NCBI GenBank assembly: GCA_934394615.1
Contig: CAKRRJ010000020.1
Coordinates: 1-31,133 of the forward strand
Source: an uncultured Lachnospiraceae bacterium
GTDB lineage: Bacteria; Bacillota; Clostridia; Lachnospirales; Lachnospiraceae
Length of the DNA stretch: 31,133 nt
Direction of reading: 5' to 3'
In this document: positions 6,681 through 15,743 of the stretch, one piece after another
Position numbering within the stretch: the first letter of the stretch is position 1
How the letters are laid out: every line of letters begins with the position of its first letter
Program-made: the position numbers and the translations under genes
The notes under the pieces: model-generated
Told to the model about the DNA's origin: nothing
Database searches by the model: none
What the model saw: only the letters and a program-made list of their open reading frames with translations

Positions 6681-7757
6681 TTACTCAATGATCTGCAGCG
6701 TCTTCGGATAGTGGTTCAGCACTTCCACGCCATCCTCAGTCACCAGTACCAGATCCTCCACGCGCACGCCGGTGTCTCCGGTTAAGTAAATGCCAGGCTC
6801 AATGGAGAAGATCATGCCAGGCTTGGTCTCCCAGGTGTTTGCGGAGGAAACATCGCCAAACTCATGGCAGGACATGCCGATAAAGTGTCCCAGACGGTGG
6901 GTAAAGTTCGGTCCCCAGCCTGCATCGGTGATGAGGTCGCGCGCTGCCTTGTCCAGGTTGCGGATCTCCACGCCCGGATGGATCTTGCTGATGGCAGTCT
7001 CATTTGCTGCCTTTGCGGTCTCGTAAACCTTGCGGTGCTCGTCGCTGACCGTCTTAAAATAGAAGGTACGGGTCATATCGGAGCAGTAGCCGTCCTTGAT
7101 GCAGCCTACATCGAACAGCACGCAGTCACCCGGTTTTACTACGGTGTTATCCGGGGAATGATGCGGGTCTGCCGCATTTGCGCCGAACGCAACCAGCGGT
7201 GGGAAGGAATAGCCCTCAGCGCCCAGGCTCAGATAGATGTCTAACATCTGGTCTGCTACTTCCTGCTCGGTCACGCCCTCATGGATCAGTGCCTTGAACT
7301 GTGCCATGGCCTTATCGTTGATGTCGGATGCCGCACGCATCTTCTCCTGCTCTTCTGCGTCTTTCACGCCGCGGGTCACATCCACGGCCGGGGAACCATT
7401 CACAAAACCTGCAGCCGCCTTCATCTCCATGAGCGGCAGCAAAAAGCGTGCCTTTAAGTCTTTGTCCACGCCGAGAACTGCGTCCTTGTCCAGGTATTTT
7501 GCCACGATCTCAGCAACCGGATCGGTGTCGGAGTACCACACCTTCTCCACGCCAACCTCCTGCGGCACATGGAACAGATGATTTAAAAAGTAGACATGAT
7601 GGCCGTCTGCTTTCAATAATAATGCGTAAAAACGCTCGATCGGCATCATGGAAACACCAGTCAGATAACAGATGGACATTGGGTCCGTGATCAGCATCTG
7701 GCTGACTCCCTGCTTCTGCAATTCATCCAGAATGCGTTTTGCTCTTGCTTCGTTCAT
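6681..7757 (-). CDS. M24 family Xaa-Pro aminopeptidase/dipeptidase
   Basis: A 358-residue metallopeptidase. An N-terminal creatinase-like domain (about 1-125) precedes the pita-bread catalytic domain. All five metal ligands are present: Asp216 (LFDVG), Asp227 (SDMTR), His291 (GHFIGM), Glu320 (SIEPGIY) and Glu334 (RVEDLV). It removes residues next to proline or splits Xaa-Pro dipeptides; which of the two cannot be decided here. The ATG (MNEARAK) follows GAGGAGG by eight bases; a longer frame upstream lacks a ribosome site. It lies behind the Dpp transporter genes with its own promoter, consistent with use of imported peptides. Confidence 0.92.
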   Translation of the reverse strand: MNEARAKRILDELQKQGVSQMLITDPMSICYLTGVSMMPIERFYALLLKADGHHVYFLNHLFHVPQEVGVEKVWYSDTDPVAEIVAKYLDKDAVLGVDKDLKARFLLPLMEMKAAAGFVNGSPAVDVTRGVKDAEEQEKMRAASDINDKAMAQFKALIHEGVTEQEVADQMLDIYLSLGAEGYSFPPLVAFGANAADPHHSPDNTVVKPGDCVLFDVGCIKDGYCSDMTRTFYFKTVSDEHRKVYETAKAANETAISKIHPGVEIRNLDKAARDLITDAGWGPNFTHRLGHFIGMSCHEFGDVSSANTWETKPGMIFSIEPGIYLTGDTGVRVEDLVLVTEDGVEVLNHYPKTLQIIE

Positions 7758-7789
7758 AGTAAAAACCTCCTCATAAGTTGTTCTTTTTT

Positions 7790-7816
7790 GTAACTGTGAA
7801 GGTACTGAACAGTTAC
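7790..7816. repeat. inverted repeat in the leader of the M24 peptidase gene
   Basis: GTAACTGT (7790-7797) and ACAGTTAC (7809-7816) are perfect 8-base arms separated by 11 bases, 33 bases before the start codon. The arm resembles but is not identical to the end of repeat A. It could be an operator or a small relic repeat; sequence alone does not decide. Confidence 0.5.
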
Positions 7817-7888
7817 CATTTTTTCTCAATAAACCGCTACTTGCCAAAAGGGGCGCCTCAGACCAGACAGGTCCTCGACGCCACTTCC

Positions 7889-7917
7889 ATCATACTGTTT
7901 CTTTTTGTTTCTGTAAA
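7889..7917 (-). promoter_or_regulatory. SigA-type promoter for the peptidase-isomerase unit
   Basis: Minus strand TTTACA (7912-7917), 17 bases, TATGAT (7889-7894), starting only seven bases behind the dppC stop codon. A weak hairpin (GGCG at 7852-7855 / CGCC at 7879-7882 with inner GACC/GGTC) follows in the leader. Confidence 0.65.
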
Positions 7918-7924
7918 CTAAATT

Positions 7925-8761
7925 TTAGAACTGGGTGCGCAGCTTCGGATCCAGCAGGTCGCGCAGGCCATCGCCGATGAAGTTCGCCCCCACCGCCATG
8001 GTAAAGATCGCAAGACCCGGGAAACCGGATACCCAGAATTTATTAAAGTAATCTACACCGTCGGATACCATCATGCCCCACTCCGGAGTAGGCGGCGCGG
8101 AACCAAGCCCTAAGAAGCTTAAGGTGGAGAACATCAGAATCTTGTTTCCGATGTCCGTTGTCGCCATAATCAGCACGGAGCTGACGCTGTTCGGGATGAT
8201 CTCTTTCATCAGAATGCGCATGCGGGACGCTCCGAGCGCCTCTGCCGCATTGACGTACTCATTCTCCTTAACGCTTAAGACCACGCTTCGCATAAGTCTT
8301 GCATAAGTCGGCCAGGATACAATGACCAGCGCGAACATGGTGTTGAACAGGTTGGAACCCATCACGGCGTTGATGATCATCGCCAGGATCAGGGACGGAA
8401 ACGACAGGATCATCTCAGAAAAACGCATCATGACATTGTCGAGCCAGCCGCCCACATAACCTGCCAGCGCGCCATAAAACGTGCCGATGACACCGGCAAT
8501 CGTCACGGAGAGGCATCCGGCAAGCAGGGAATACCGTCCGCCGTAGATGACGCGGCTGAAAATGTCGCGTCCAAAGTTATCGGTTCCAAACAGATGCTGG
8601 GCCGACGGCGCATTTAAACGCAGAGTCAGGTCCTGCGCGATCGGATCATACGGCGCAATAACCGGAGCAAAGACAGCCGCAAGGATCCATCCCAGGCAGA
8701 TCACAATTCCCAGCGTAAACAGGTAATTGGATTTCAGTAATTTTTTCAGGGAATATATCAT
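7925..8761 (-). CDS. dppC: dipeptide/oligopeptide ABC transporter permease, DppC type
   Basis: A 278-residue membrane protein, the second permease of a peptide importer. A cytoplasmic N-terminus leads to the first membrane helix, then the family phrase HLFGTDNFGRDIFSRVIYGGR and the ATPase-contacting EAA loop EYVNAAEALGASRMRIL. The C-terminal phrase GDGLRDLLDPKLR is typical of DppC/OppC. The ATG at 8759-8761 overlaps the dppB stop in a TAATG junction with AGGTG seven bases upstream, so translation is coupled. A GTG three codons earlier is less likely. Confidence 0.93.
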   Translation of the reverse strand: MIYSLKKLLKSNYLFTLGIVICLGWILAAVFAPVIAPYDPIAQDLTLRLNAPSAQHLFGTDNFGRDIFSRVIYGGRYSLLAGCLSVTIAGVIGTFYGALAGYVGGWLDNVMMRFSEMILSFPSLILAMIINAVMGSNLFNTMFALVIVSWPTYARLMRSVVLSVKENEYVNAAEALGASRMRILMKEIIPNSVSSVLIMATTDIGNKILMFSTLSFLGLGSAPPTPEWGMMVSDGVDYFNKFWVSGFPGLAIFTMAVGANFIGDGLRDLLDPKLRTQF

Positions 8762-9780
8762 TAGCTGCACCTCACTCTTGGGTCGATGATTCCGTACAGA
8801 ATATCTACCACCGTATTAATGATCATGTAATTCAGCGCGATCAGAAGCGCCACGCCGATGATTGCCGGATAATCCGCCGCCATGACGGACTCATACGCGA
8901 ACTGGCCAACGCCAGGCCACTTAAAGATCGTCTCAACCAGAACCATGCCGCCAAGCAGGTTTCCAAGGCCCAGGCCGATGACGGTCATAACCGGGATCAG
9001 CGCATTTCCGAGCGCGTGTCCGATGATAAGACCCAGGCTGCTGAGTCCCTTCGCCTTTGCGGTACGGATGTAATCGGTTGAGAGCGCGTCGAGCAGGTTG
9101 GAACGGGTCGTACGGGTAATAAGGCCCATGGTGAATGCCGCCAGCACGATACTCGGCAGAATCAGATGCCGCACCGCGTCCATCGCCTTTGCGGTGTTGC
9201 CCTCTAACAGGCTGTCTAACACATACATGCCGGTCACGGTCTGGGGCGCGGAAAAGCTGTTGCTTAAGCGTCCCGGTCCCGGGAAAATCTTCAGTTTATA
9301 ATAGAAGAAATACAGCATTAACAGGGCAAACCAGAATGCCGGGATGCTGACACCGGTTACGGAGACAGCACGCACAAACTGGTCGATCACGCTGTTTCGG
9401 CGAATGGCAGAAATAATACCAAACAGGATGCCGAACAGGGACGCGATCACGATGGAGAACAGGGCAAGCTCCAGCGTTGCCGGATAGCACCTTGCCAGGT
9501 CGTCGAGAACTGGCCGGTTCGTACGGATGGATGTTCCCAGGTCAAAATGCAGCAGATCCCGGATATAATAGAAATACTGCACGATCAGGGGCTTATCCAG
9601 TCCGTGTCTTGCCCGGTAGGCCGCTACGATCTCCGGGTCATTTAAGGCTCTCTGGCTTAAGTTCGCCACCACCGGGTCGCCCGGGATCATCTTGGTTAAG
9701 ATGAACACCAGCGTAGCGACACCAAGCAGCATGACGATCAGATAAACCACGCGTTTTCCAATAAATTTCAACTCTCCCAT
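8761..9780 (-). CDS. dppB: dipeptide/oligopeptide ABC transporter permease, DppB type
   Basis: A 339-residue membrane protein with six predicted helices, partner of the DppC-type permease. The opening (FIGKRVVYLIVMLLGVATLV...MIPGDPV) and the long periplasm-equivalent loop with GLDKP are characteristic. The EAA loop reads DYIRTAKAKGLSSLGLI. The end phrase NTVVDILYGIIDPRVR is typical of DppB. ATG follows AAAGGAAAG by seven bases and stands 17 bases behind the dppA stop, so the two are co-transcribed. Confidence 0.93.
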   Translation of the reverse strand: MGELKFIGKRVVYLIVMLLGVATLVFILTKMIPGDPVVANLSQRALNDPEIVAAYRARHGLDKPLIVQYFYYIRDLLHFDLGTSIRTNRPVLDDLARCYPATLELALFSIVIASLFGILFGIISAIRRNSVIDQFVRAVSVTGVSIPAFWFALLMLYFFYYKLKIFPGPGRLSNSFSAPQTVTGMYVLDSLLEGNTAKAMDAVRHLILPSIVLAAFTMGLITRTTRSNLLDALSTDYIRTAKAKGLSSLGLIIGHALGNALIPVMTVIGLGLGNLLGGMVLVETIFKWPGVGQFAYESVMAADYPAIIGVALLIALNYMIINTVVDILYGIIDPRVRCS

Positions 9781-9797
9781 TTGGTATCTTTCCTTTG

Positions 9798-11441
9798 TTA
9801 TTTTACATTGATTTCAGTCAGGTCGATGGTGTAGGCATCGAAGATGTCCACGCCTGCCAGACGGCTGCTGTGCGCGATGTGCGCCGGAGCCTGTGCAATG
9901 ACGATGAACGGGCCATCCTCATACATCTCGTCCTGGATCTTTCCAAGTACGTCTGCACGCTCGGTATCGTCGGTTGCTGCCATTGCGTCCTCATAGAGGG
10001 CTGCCAGATCCTGGTTCATGTCTGCGGTCCAGCCTGCGCGCTTTCCGACTACGCCGCCCGGTAAGAACTCAAGCTGTACGTTCGGATCGCTGTAGTCTAC
10101 GCCCCAGTACATCACAGTGAAGCCCAGGGTGCCGTTGCGGTACTCATCGCCGTAGCCCGCTGCCCATGCCTCGGTCTTAATGTTCACGTTGATGCCGATC
10201 TGGGATAAGTCATCTTTTACTTTCTGAGCCAGGTCAGTTAAGAGGATACCCTCCATATCCAGGTCAGAAACGGTCATGTCCACGTCAAATCCATCCGGGT
10301 AGCCTGCGTCTGCCAGCAGCTGCTTTGCCTCGTCTAAGTTGGTGTAATCGTCCGGGCGCTCGCCCTTGCTTCCCATAAAGCCATCCTGGATGATGGAGTA
10401 AGGAGTCAGGGTTCCCTCTCCGCAGATCATGCGGATGCCGGAGTAATCCAGTGCCTTGCGGATTGCTTTCTGTACATCCGGGTTGGAAACCGGGCCGCCG
10501 TACTGCTCATCCATGTTCATCATCACGAAACCGATCATCTTGGTGGTTCCGTCCACGATCTCCACGTTGTCTGCGGATTTCAGCTCATCCATGGTGTCAT
10601 CGGTCAGGTTCAGTGCCACATCAATATCGCCGGTGGACAGGGTCATCATCTGGGTGTTCGCATCCGGCTGGATCTTTAAGATGTATTTGTCTACGTTGGT
10701 TGCCTCACCCCAGTAGTTCGGGTTCTTCTCCAGAACCACTTCCTCATCCGGAGTGTAGCTGGTCAGCACATACATGCCGCTTCCTGCGCTTGCGCTGTCG
10801 AGGAAGCTCTGAGCGGTATCGGTGGAAGAAGCATCCTCCGCGTCGGTTCCGCCGTTCTCTTTTACGACTGCGCTGTCAAGAACAGCCAGGGAGCTGTAGG
10901 TCAGCTTGGAAAGAATTGCGCTGTCCGGCTGATTTAAGTGGAATACTACGGTCTTGTCATCCGGAGTCTCAATGCTCTCGATGGTGTCGCAGATAAAGGA
11001 CGGGTTGCCCTTTAAGTTCTTGGTACGGTTGATGCTGAATGCCACATCCGCGGAAGTAATATCATTGCCGCTGGCAAATTTCAGGCCATCTTTTAAGGTA
11101 ACGGTTAAAGTCAGGCCATCCTCGGAAAACTCATAGGAGTCAGCAAGGCACGGCTGCGGGGTTCCGTTGTTCTCATAAAATTTGAAGAGGTTCTCATAGC
11201 AGGCATTAACAATGAGCTGCGGGTACTTCTCGTACACATACCCCGGATCCAGGGTGGAGAATCCAGCGCCCATGGCAATGATGACGGTGCTTCCATTTCC
11301 ATCGGTGCTGCTTCCGGTCTCAGCGCTTCCGCTGGTTCCTGCTGCTGTGGTGCCATCTGCACTCTGTCCGCCGCCGCATGCCATAAGGCCTGCTGCTACA
11401 GCCATGGAGAGGGCGAGGACTGCGATTTTTTTCTTTTTCAT
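9798..11441 (-). CDS. dppA: peptide ABC transporter substrate-binding lipoprotein (SBP family 5)
   Basis: A 547-residue extracellular lipoprotein that captures peptides for the DppBCDF importer. The signal peptide runs to residue 21 with lipobox LMAC and lipidated Cys22, followed by a Gly/Ser/Thr-rich linker. The family 5 core is recognisable (TLDPGYVYEKYPQLIVNACYE, then FKL-like GLTLTVTLKDGLKFASG with DVAFSINR). Start ATG follows GAGGAGG by eight bases; a longer open frame upstream only translates repeat A. The 410-base gap between dppF and this gene is filled by two repeat elements, so binding-protein and ATPase genes may be expressed at different levels. Confidence 0.93.
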   Translation of the reverse strand: MKKKKIAVLALSMAVAAGLMACGGGQSADGTTAAGTSGSAETGSSTDGNGSTVIIAMGAGFSTLDPGYVYEKYPQLIVNACYENLFKFYENNGTPQPCLADSYEFSEDGLTLTVTLKDGLKFASGNDITSADVAFSINRTKNLKGNPSFICDTIESIETPDDKTVVFHLNQPDSAILSKLTYSSLAVLDSAVVKENGGTDAEDASSTDTAQSFLDSASAGSGMYVLTSYTPDEEVVLEKNPNYWGEATNVDKYILKIQPDANTQMMTLSTGDIDVALNLTDDTMDELKSADNVEIVDGTTKMIGFVMMNMDEQYGGPVSNPDVQKAIRKALDYSGIRMICGEGTLTPYSIIQDGFMGSKGERPDDYTNLDEAKQLLADAGYPDGFDVDMTVSDLDMEGILLTDLAQKVKDDLSQIGINVNIKTEAWAAGYGDEYRNGTLGFTVMYWGVDYSDPNVQLEFLPGGVVGKRAGWTADMNQDLAALYEDAMAATDDTERADVLGKIQDEMYEDGPFIVIAQAPAHIAHSSRLAGVDIFDAYTIDLTEINVK

Positions 11442-11462
11442 AATATTTTCCTCCTCTTTAAT

Positions 11463-11595
11463 GTTACTGTTCACGCGTTGCGCAAACAGCAACGGATTTT
11501 GCCGATGCTTCGCATTCCAAATCGGCAAAATCTGCTGCCGTCACAGTATCATACGGTATTTTCAGTTCAGAAAATGCCTACCCGTGTACAGTAAC
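11463..11595. repeat. repeat A, full copy (133 bp) with inverted ends and internal hairpin
   Basis: The ends GTTACTGTTCACG (11463-11475) and CGTGTACAGTAAC (11583-11595) are inverted copies with one mismatch. Inside, GATTTTGCCGAT (11495-11506) pairs perfectly with ATCGGCAAAATC (11521-11532). No open frame of its own; it is of MITE or REP type. It lies in the leader of dppA just before the ribosome site. Partial copies occur at 4705, 5511, 23556 and 28445. Confidence 0.8.
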
Positions 11596-11654
11596 GCATC
11601 TCTATCTGAACGGTCCTTCCAGAAAAGACCAGCTCATTCATTATTCATATAATG

Positions 11655-11849
11655 TTGGGGGCAAAAGGTCTTTTGCCCCATCTGATACCGGATTGTTCCG
11701 CACTACGTGCTCTCACAATCCTCAAAACATTTGTAATTCGCTCATTTTTCTTTGAAAAATAGCTACTTACTCATGTTTTTGGCGGGCCCCAAGGTCAAAA
11801 GTTTTTCTGCAAGCAAGCTTGCGTCAAACTTCTGACCTTTTGACCCTGG
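11655..11849. repeat. repeat B, 195-bp structured element with inverted ends
   Basis: The ends TTGGGGGCAAAAGGTC (11655-11670) and GACCTTTTGACCCTGG (11834-11849) are inverted copies at 13 of 16 positions. The inside is full of stems: GGGGCAAAAG / CTTTTGCCCC (11658-11679), GGATTGT / ACAATCC (11690-11721) with an inner GCAC/GTGC, and ATTTTTC / GAAAAAT (11743-11759). It has no coding frame and ends two bases from the dppF stop. It is probably a non-autonomous mobile element; it may also shape the dppF-dppA transcript. Confidence 0.6.
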
Positions 11850-11851
11850 TA

Positions 11852-12806
11852 TCAGTCATATAACAGGCAGGCCACATAATGTCCCGGCTCTACCTCTTTT
11901 AACTCCGGCACTTCCTTTGCGCACCGGTCGCACGCTTTCGGGCAGCGGGTGTGGAACCGGCAGCCGGAAGGCGGATTGGACGGGCTTGGAACCTCGCCGG
12001 TCAGGTGAATGCGTTCCTGGCGGTCCACCGCGTCAACCTGCGGGATTGCGGAGAGCAGTGCCTCCGTGTACGGATGGTACCGCTTCGCGTACAGCTGGTC
12101 GTAGGCGGCGATCTCAACCATCTTGCCAAGATACATCACGCCAACGCGGTCGCTGACCTGATACACAACATTTAAGTTGTGCGAGATAAAGAAATACGTC
12201 AGTCCAAGACGCTCCTTTAACTCCTGCAGCAGGTTTAACACCTGCGCCTGCACCGATACATCCAGCGCGGAAACCGCCTCATCGCAGATGATGAGTTTCG
12301 GTTCCAGTGCCAGCGCGCGAGCAATGCCGATACGCTGTTTCTGTCCGCCGGAAAGCTCATGCGGATAACGGCTCAGATGGTAGGTGTCCAGTCCGACCAG
12401 ATGCAAAAGCTCCTCAATGCGGGCATCCACATCCATCTTCCCGGTCATATGATGAATCTCGAACGGCTCCATCATGATCTGGCGCACCGTGCGCCTCGGG
12501 TTTAAGCAGGCGGACGGATCCTGGAAAATAATCTGGGCTTTCTTTCGCATCTGCTTTAAGGCGCTGCCCTTTAAGCCGGAAATATTTTCCCCGTCCAGGT
12601 AAATGTGGCCATCCGTTGCCGGAATCAGCCTGATGAGAGTGCGGCCCAGCGTGCTCTTTCCGCAGCCAGACTCACCAACCACGCCAAATGTCTCGCCCTT
12701 CATAATGTCGAAAGACACATCATCGACCGCCCGGACTGCTCCGGATTTTTTATCTTTTCCTTTAAAATATACCTTTACATGATCGGCATGGACCAGCACG
12801 TTCTTG

Positions 12807-12817
<11 letters not shown>
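11852..12817 (-). CDS. dppF: peptide ABC transporter ATPase, DppF/OppF type
   Basis: A 321-residue ATPase of the peptide importer. It carries Walker [10 protein letters not shown], the Q-loop FQDP, the signature LSGGQKQR, Walker [15 protein letters not shown] and the H-loop SHN. The C-terminal oligopeptide-type extension holds the Cys cluster [14 protein letters not shown], which in some Dpp ATPases binds an iron-sulfur centre. ATG at 12815-12817 has GGAGGTGA just upstream and overlaps the end of dppD by 11 bases. LNPRRTV after the Q-loop marks the F rather than D subunit. Confidence 0.93.
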
Positions 12818-13817
<1,000 letters not shown>

Positions 13818-13846
13818 ATATACTCTCTCGTTTCTGTCAGTTTAAA

Positions 13847-13885
13847 GCGTCAAAGCGCCAATGCAAAAAAAATAAGGCGCGACGC
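13847..13885 (-). promoter_or_regulatory. leader hairpin upstream of dppD
   Basis: On the minus strand GCGTCGCGCC pairs with GGCGC and GACGC, which are separated by a TTT bulge; the 16-base loop contains a run of T. It lies between the transcription start (about 13899) and the dppD ribosome site. No antiterminator partner or riboswitch fold was recognised. It may stabilise the mRNA or act as an attenuator. Confidence 0.5.
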
Positions 13886-13905
13886 ACTGTTACAATATGA
13901 AAGTG

Positions 13906-13934
13906 AGAATACCATATTTTAGGAAAAAATTCAA
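13906..13934 (-). promoter_or_regulatory. SigA-type promoter of the dpp operon
   Basis: Minus strand TTGAAT (13929-13934), 17 bases, TATTCT (13906-13911). It lies about 90 bases before dppD and is the best-matching standard promoter near the operon. Confidence 0.75.
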
Positions 13935-13970
13935 GTATTACGGCGGAATCTTTTGCGGAACTGTAACACC

Positions 13971-14003
13971 AAAAAACGGAGCCGGTTTATTTCACCAGCT
14001 CCG
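13971..14003 (-). terminator. intrinsic terminator between mcrC and the dpp operon
   Basis: CGGAGC (13977-13982) pairs with GCTCCG (13998-14003), with inner GGT/ACC pairing, followed on the minus strand by six T. It isolates the dpp promoter from transcription arriving from mcrBC. The 317-base gap 13818-14134 otherwise holds only the dpp promoter, its leader hairpin and the hairpin at 14098. Confidence 0.75.
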
Positions 14004-14097
14004 CCTTCCGCTCCAGACTGCTTAACATTTCTTCCATAATCTCCTGTCCCCCAGTGTGTAACCTGTGTTTCTTACTGATTGGTTCCAGTATAATCAA

Positions 14098-14126
14098 AGG
14101 CGCTTTTGGAGTCAACAAAAGCGCCT
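14098..14126 (-). terminator. hairpin right behind mcrC
   Basis: AGGCGCTTTTG (14098-14108) and CAAAAGCGCCT (14116-14126) form a perfect 11-bp stem with a 7-base loop, nine bases after the mcrC stop. The following T-run is poor (TTTGATT), so it may act as an mRNA 3' stabiliser with the terminator at 13971 finishing the job. Confidence 0.6.
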
Positions 14127-14134
14127 GGAAAATG

Positions 14135-15739
14135 TTAATTTGTGGATGTCCGACGAGTTTTTTCTTTCTGGATGATCGTACCTGTAATGTTTCTTCCTTT
14201 TTCAAGGTTTTCCGTGAACTTTTCCAGCCACTCCGAGTATGTTTCATTCGCCTTCACATGAGGAACCTGAATCGGTATGGTATAAAAAAAATCGTGTTTA
14301 TTATATTCTGAGATCGGATGTTTTAAAACAGTTTCATTTACTTCATCTGCTCGATTGGTCGGGAACATAACGCCCGTAGCGTGGGAATCAATTGCAACCA
14401 TATCCCGAATACACTTATTATAATCTTCCATGACCTCGCTTACAGAACTGCCTTCAAAAACGCCTTCCCATTTTGGCTTACATTTTGCATCCAAAATCAT
14501 GAATGGCATCTTTTCCATAAAAAACACATAATCCGGGTAGCTTTCCTGCCTGTAGTCATATTGTCCGTCCTTCTGTAAATAGCCAAAATTCCGCACAAAA
14601 AACTGCGCTCTGTATGTAACATCTTTTGGCAACTCTTTCCCGATCACTTCATCTTCAAGAAATGTCTCCCAAAGATCCGGTAAATAAAACAGCATTCCCT
14701 GTGTTTCCTGTTCAGCATTGCCATCAAAAATGGAAATGGCTTCATCCCGCAAAATTTTCAGACAGGTCTGACGCAGTTCTTCGTATTCCGTAAAATAAGG
14801 ATGCGCAATTATTTTCGTGTTTTTATTGATCAAATAGCTTTTCTTAATCCCGGAAAATCCGATTTCATTTGATAAAAAATCCACTGATTTTTTCAGATCA
14901 GGGATATTATCAAAATTGTTTGTCACCAGTTCATAATACTTGTTTTTCAGATGCTTATACGCTGCAACAATTAACTGGTTCAGGTAGTTATCAATCGTAT
15001 TTTCTCTGTAAGAGTACGCAATCTTTCCATTTTTTTGTCCCGCATTCAGACGGATATGTCTGGCTACATCAATCGTACCCTTCACCCTGTCATCATTTTT
15101 TTCAAACCTTCTATAGGTCTTATAGTATCCTTTTAAGCAGGCTCTCTGTAACTGTTCTTTAAACCAGAATAACAGCAGATAATCAAAAATTTCATCTTCA
15201 CTGTTTGGTACCATATTATCATTAAATTCAAGTTTGTTCTTCAATAACATGGTCGATAAGAAAAATGGTTTTCCAACATTTCCGTTCTCATCGACATCCA
15301 ATCGGGATTTTATTTGAAGTGTAACATGAATCTCTGTCTCTTCCTGATCGGCATCTGTTAAGAAACTTCCCATAGGTACTTTGATATCTTTTTTTATCAC
15401 ACCTACAAGTCCACCAAAATATCCCTGTTCCTCTTTTACAGAAAAATTAGGATCAAACAGTTTCCGTTTTCCTCTTGATGATCCCGACGAGTTAATGACA
15501 AACAAATCCTGCCTGCAGATTCCGTTTGGTGCTACTTCTTCCAGAAATACGTCCAGTATTCTTCTCAGCATTTCTGGATCCGATTTTGAATCTGCCTCAC
15601 TCTTAGGCACAACTGTCCCATCAAAATGAATCACCTGCTCAATTCCATCGCAATAAAAGGCCGCACGTTCTACCGCCTTTGAAAGCGGCTGATAATCTTG
15701 TCCTACAAAGACAATATCATAGTTTTTCGAATGATCCAT
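14135..15739 (-). CDS. mcrC: McrC-like nuclease subunit of an McrBC restriction system
   Basis: A 534-residue protein. The C-terminal half carries the McrC-type PD-(D/E)XK core: Pro402-Asp403 in YPDYVFF and Asp417-Ala-Lys419 in ILDAKCK. The N-terminal part (about 1-200), which contacts the McrB ring, is less conserved. Together with McrB it cleaves DNA carrying modified bases, such as methylcytosine in known systems, driven by GTP hydrolysis. ATG follows GGAGA by nine bases. Only four bases separate it from the mcrB stop, so translation is coupled. The base composition (AT-rich) differs from the neighbouring dpp genes, which suggests transfer. Confidence 0.88.
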   Translation of the reverse strand: MDHSKNYDIVFVGQDYQPLSKAVERAAFYCDGIEQVIHFDGTVVPKSEADSKSDPEMLRRILDVFLEEVAPNGICRQDLFVINSSGSSRGKRKLFDPNFSVKEEQGYFGGLVGVIKKDIKVPMGSFLTDADQEETEIHVTLQIKSRLDVDENGNVGKPFFLSTMLLKNKLEFNDNMVPNSEDEIFDYLLLFWFKEQLQRACLKGYYKTYRRFEKNDDRVKGTIDVARHIRLNAGQKNGKIAYSYRENTIDNYLNQLIVAAYKHLKNKYYELVTNNFDNIPDLKKSVDFLSNEIGFSGIKKSYLINKNTKIIAHPYFTEYEELRQTCLKILRDEAISIFDGNAEQETQGMLFYLPDLWETFLEDEVIGKELPKDVTYRAQFFVRNFGYLQKDGQYDYRQESYPDYVFFMEKMPFMILDAKCKPKWEGVFEGSSVSEVMEDYNKCIRDMVAIDSHATGVMFPTNRADEVNETVLKHPISEYNKHDFFYTIPIQVPHVKANETYSEWLEKFTENLEKGRNITGTIIQKEKTRRTSTN

Positions 15740-15743
15740 ATGA

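Noticed and set aside
7852..7882. Leader hairpin of the M24 peptidase gene as a riboswitch.
   Set aside because: Stems are four to five pairs with no conserved aptamer motif; at most a weak attenuator.
11442..11528. In-frame N-terminal extension of dppA.
   Set aside because: The extra residues are the translation of repeat A; a perfect ribosome site and lipoprotein signal mark the start at 11441.
13987..14037. A 16-codon minus-strand frame (MEEMLSSLERKAELVK) with AGGAG close upstream, between two hairpins.
   Set aside because: Too short to support; it overlaps the terminator at 13971-14003. It might be the relic of a lost gene's end, but nothing confirms that.
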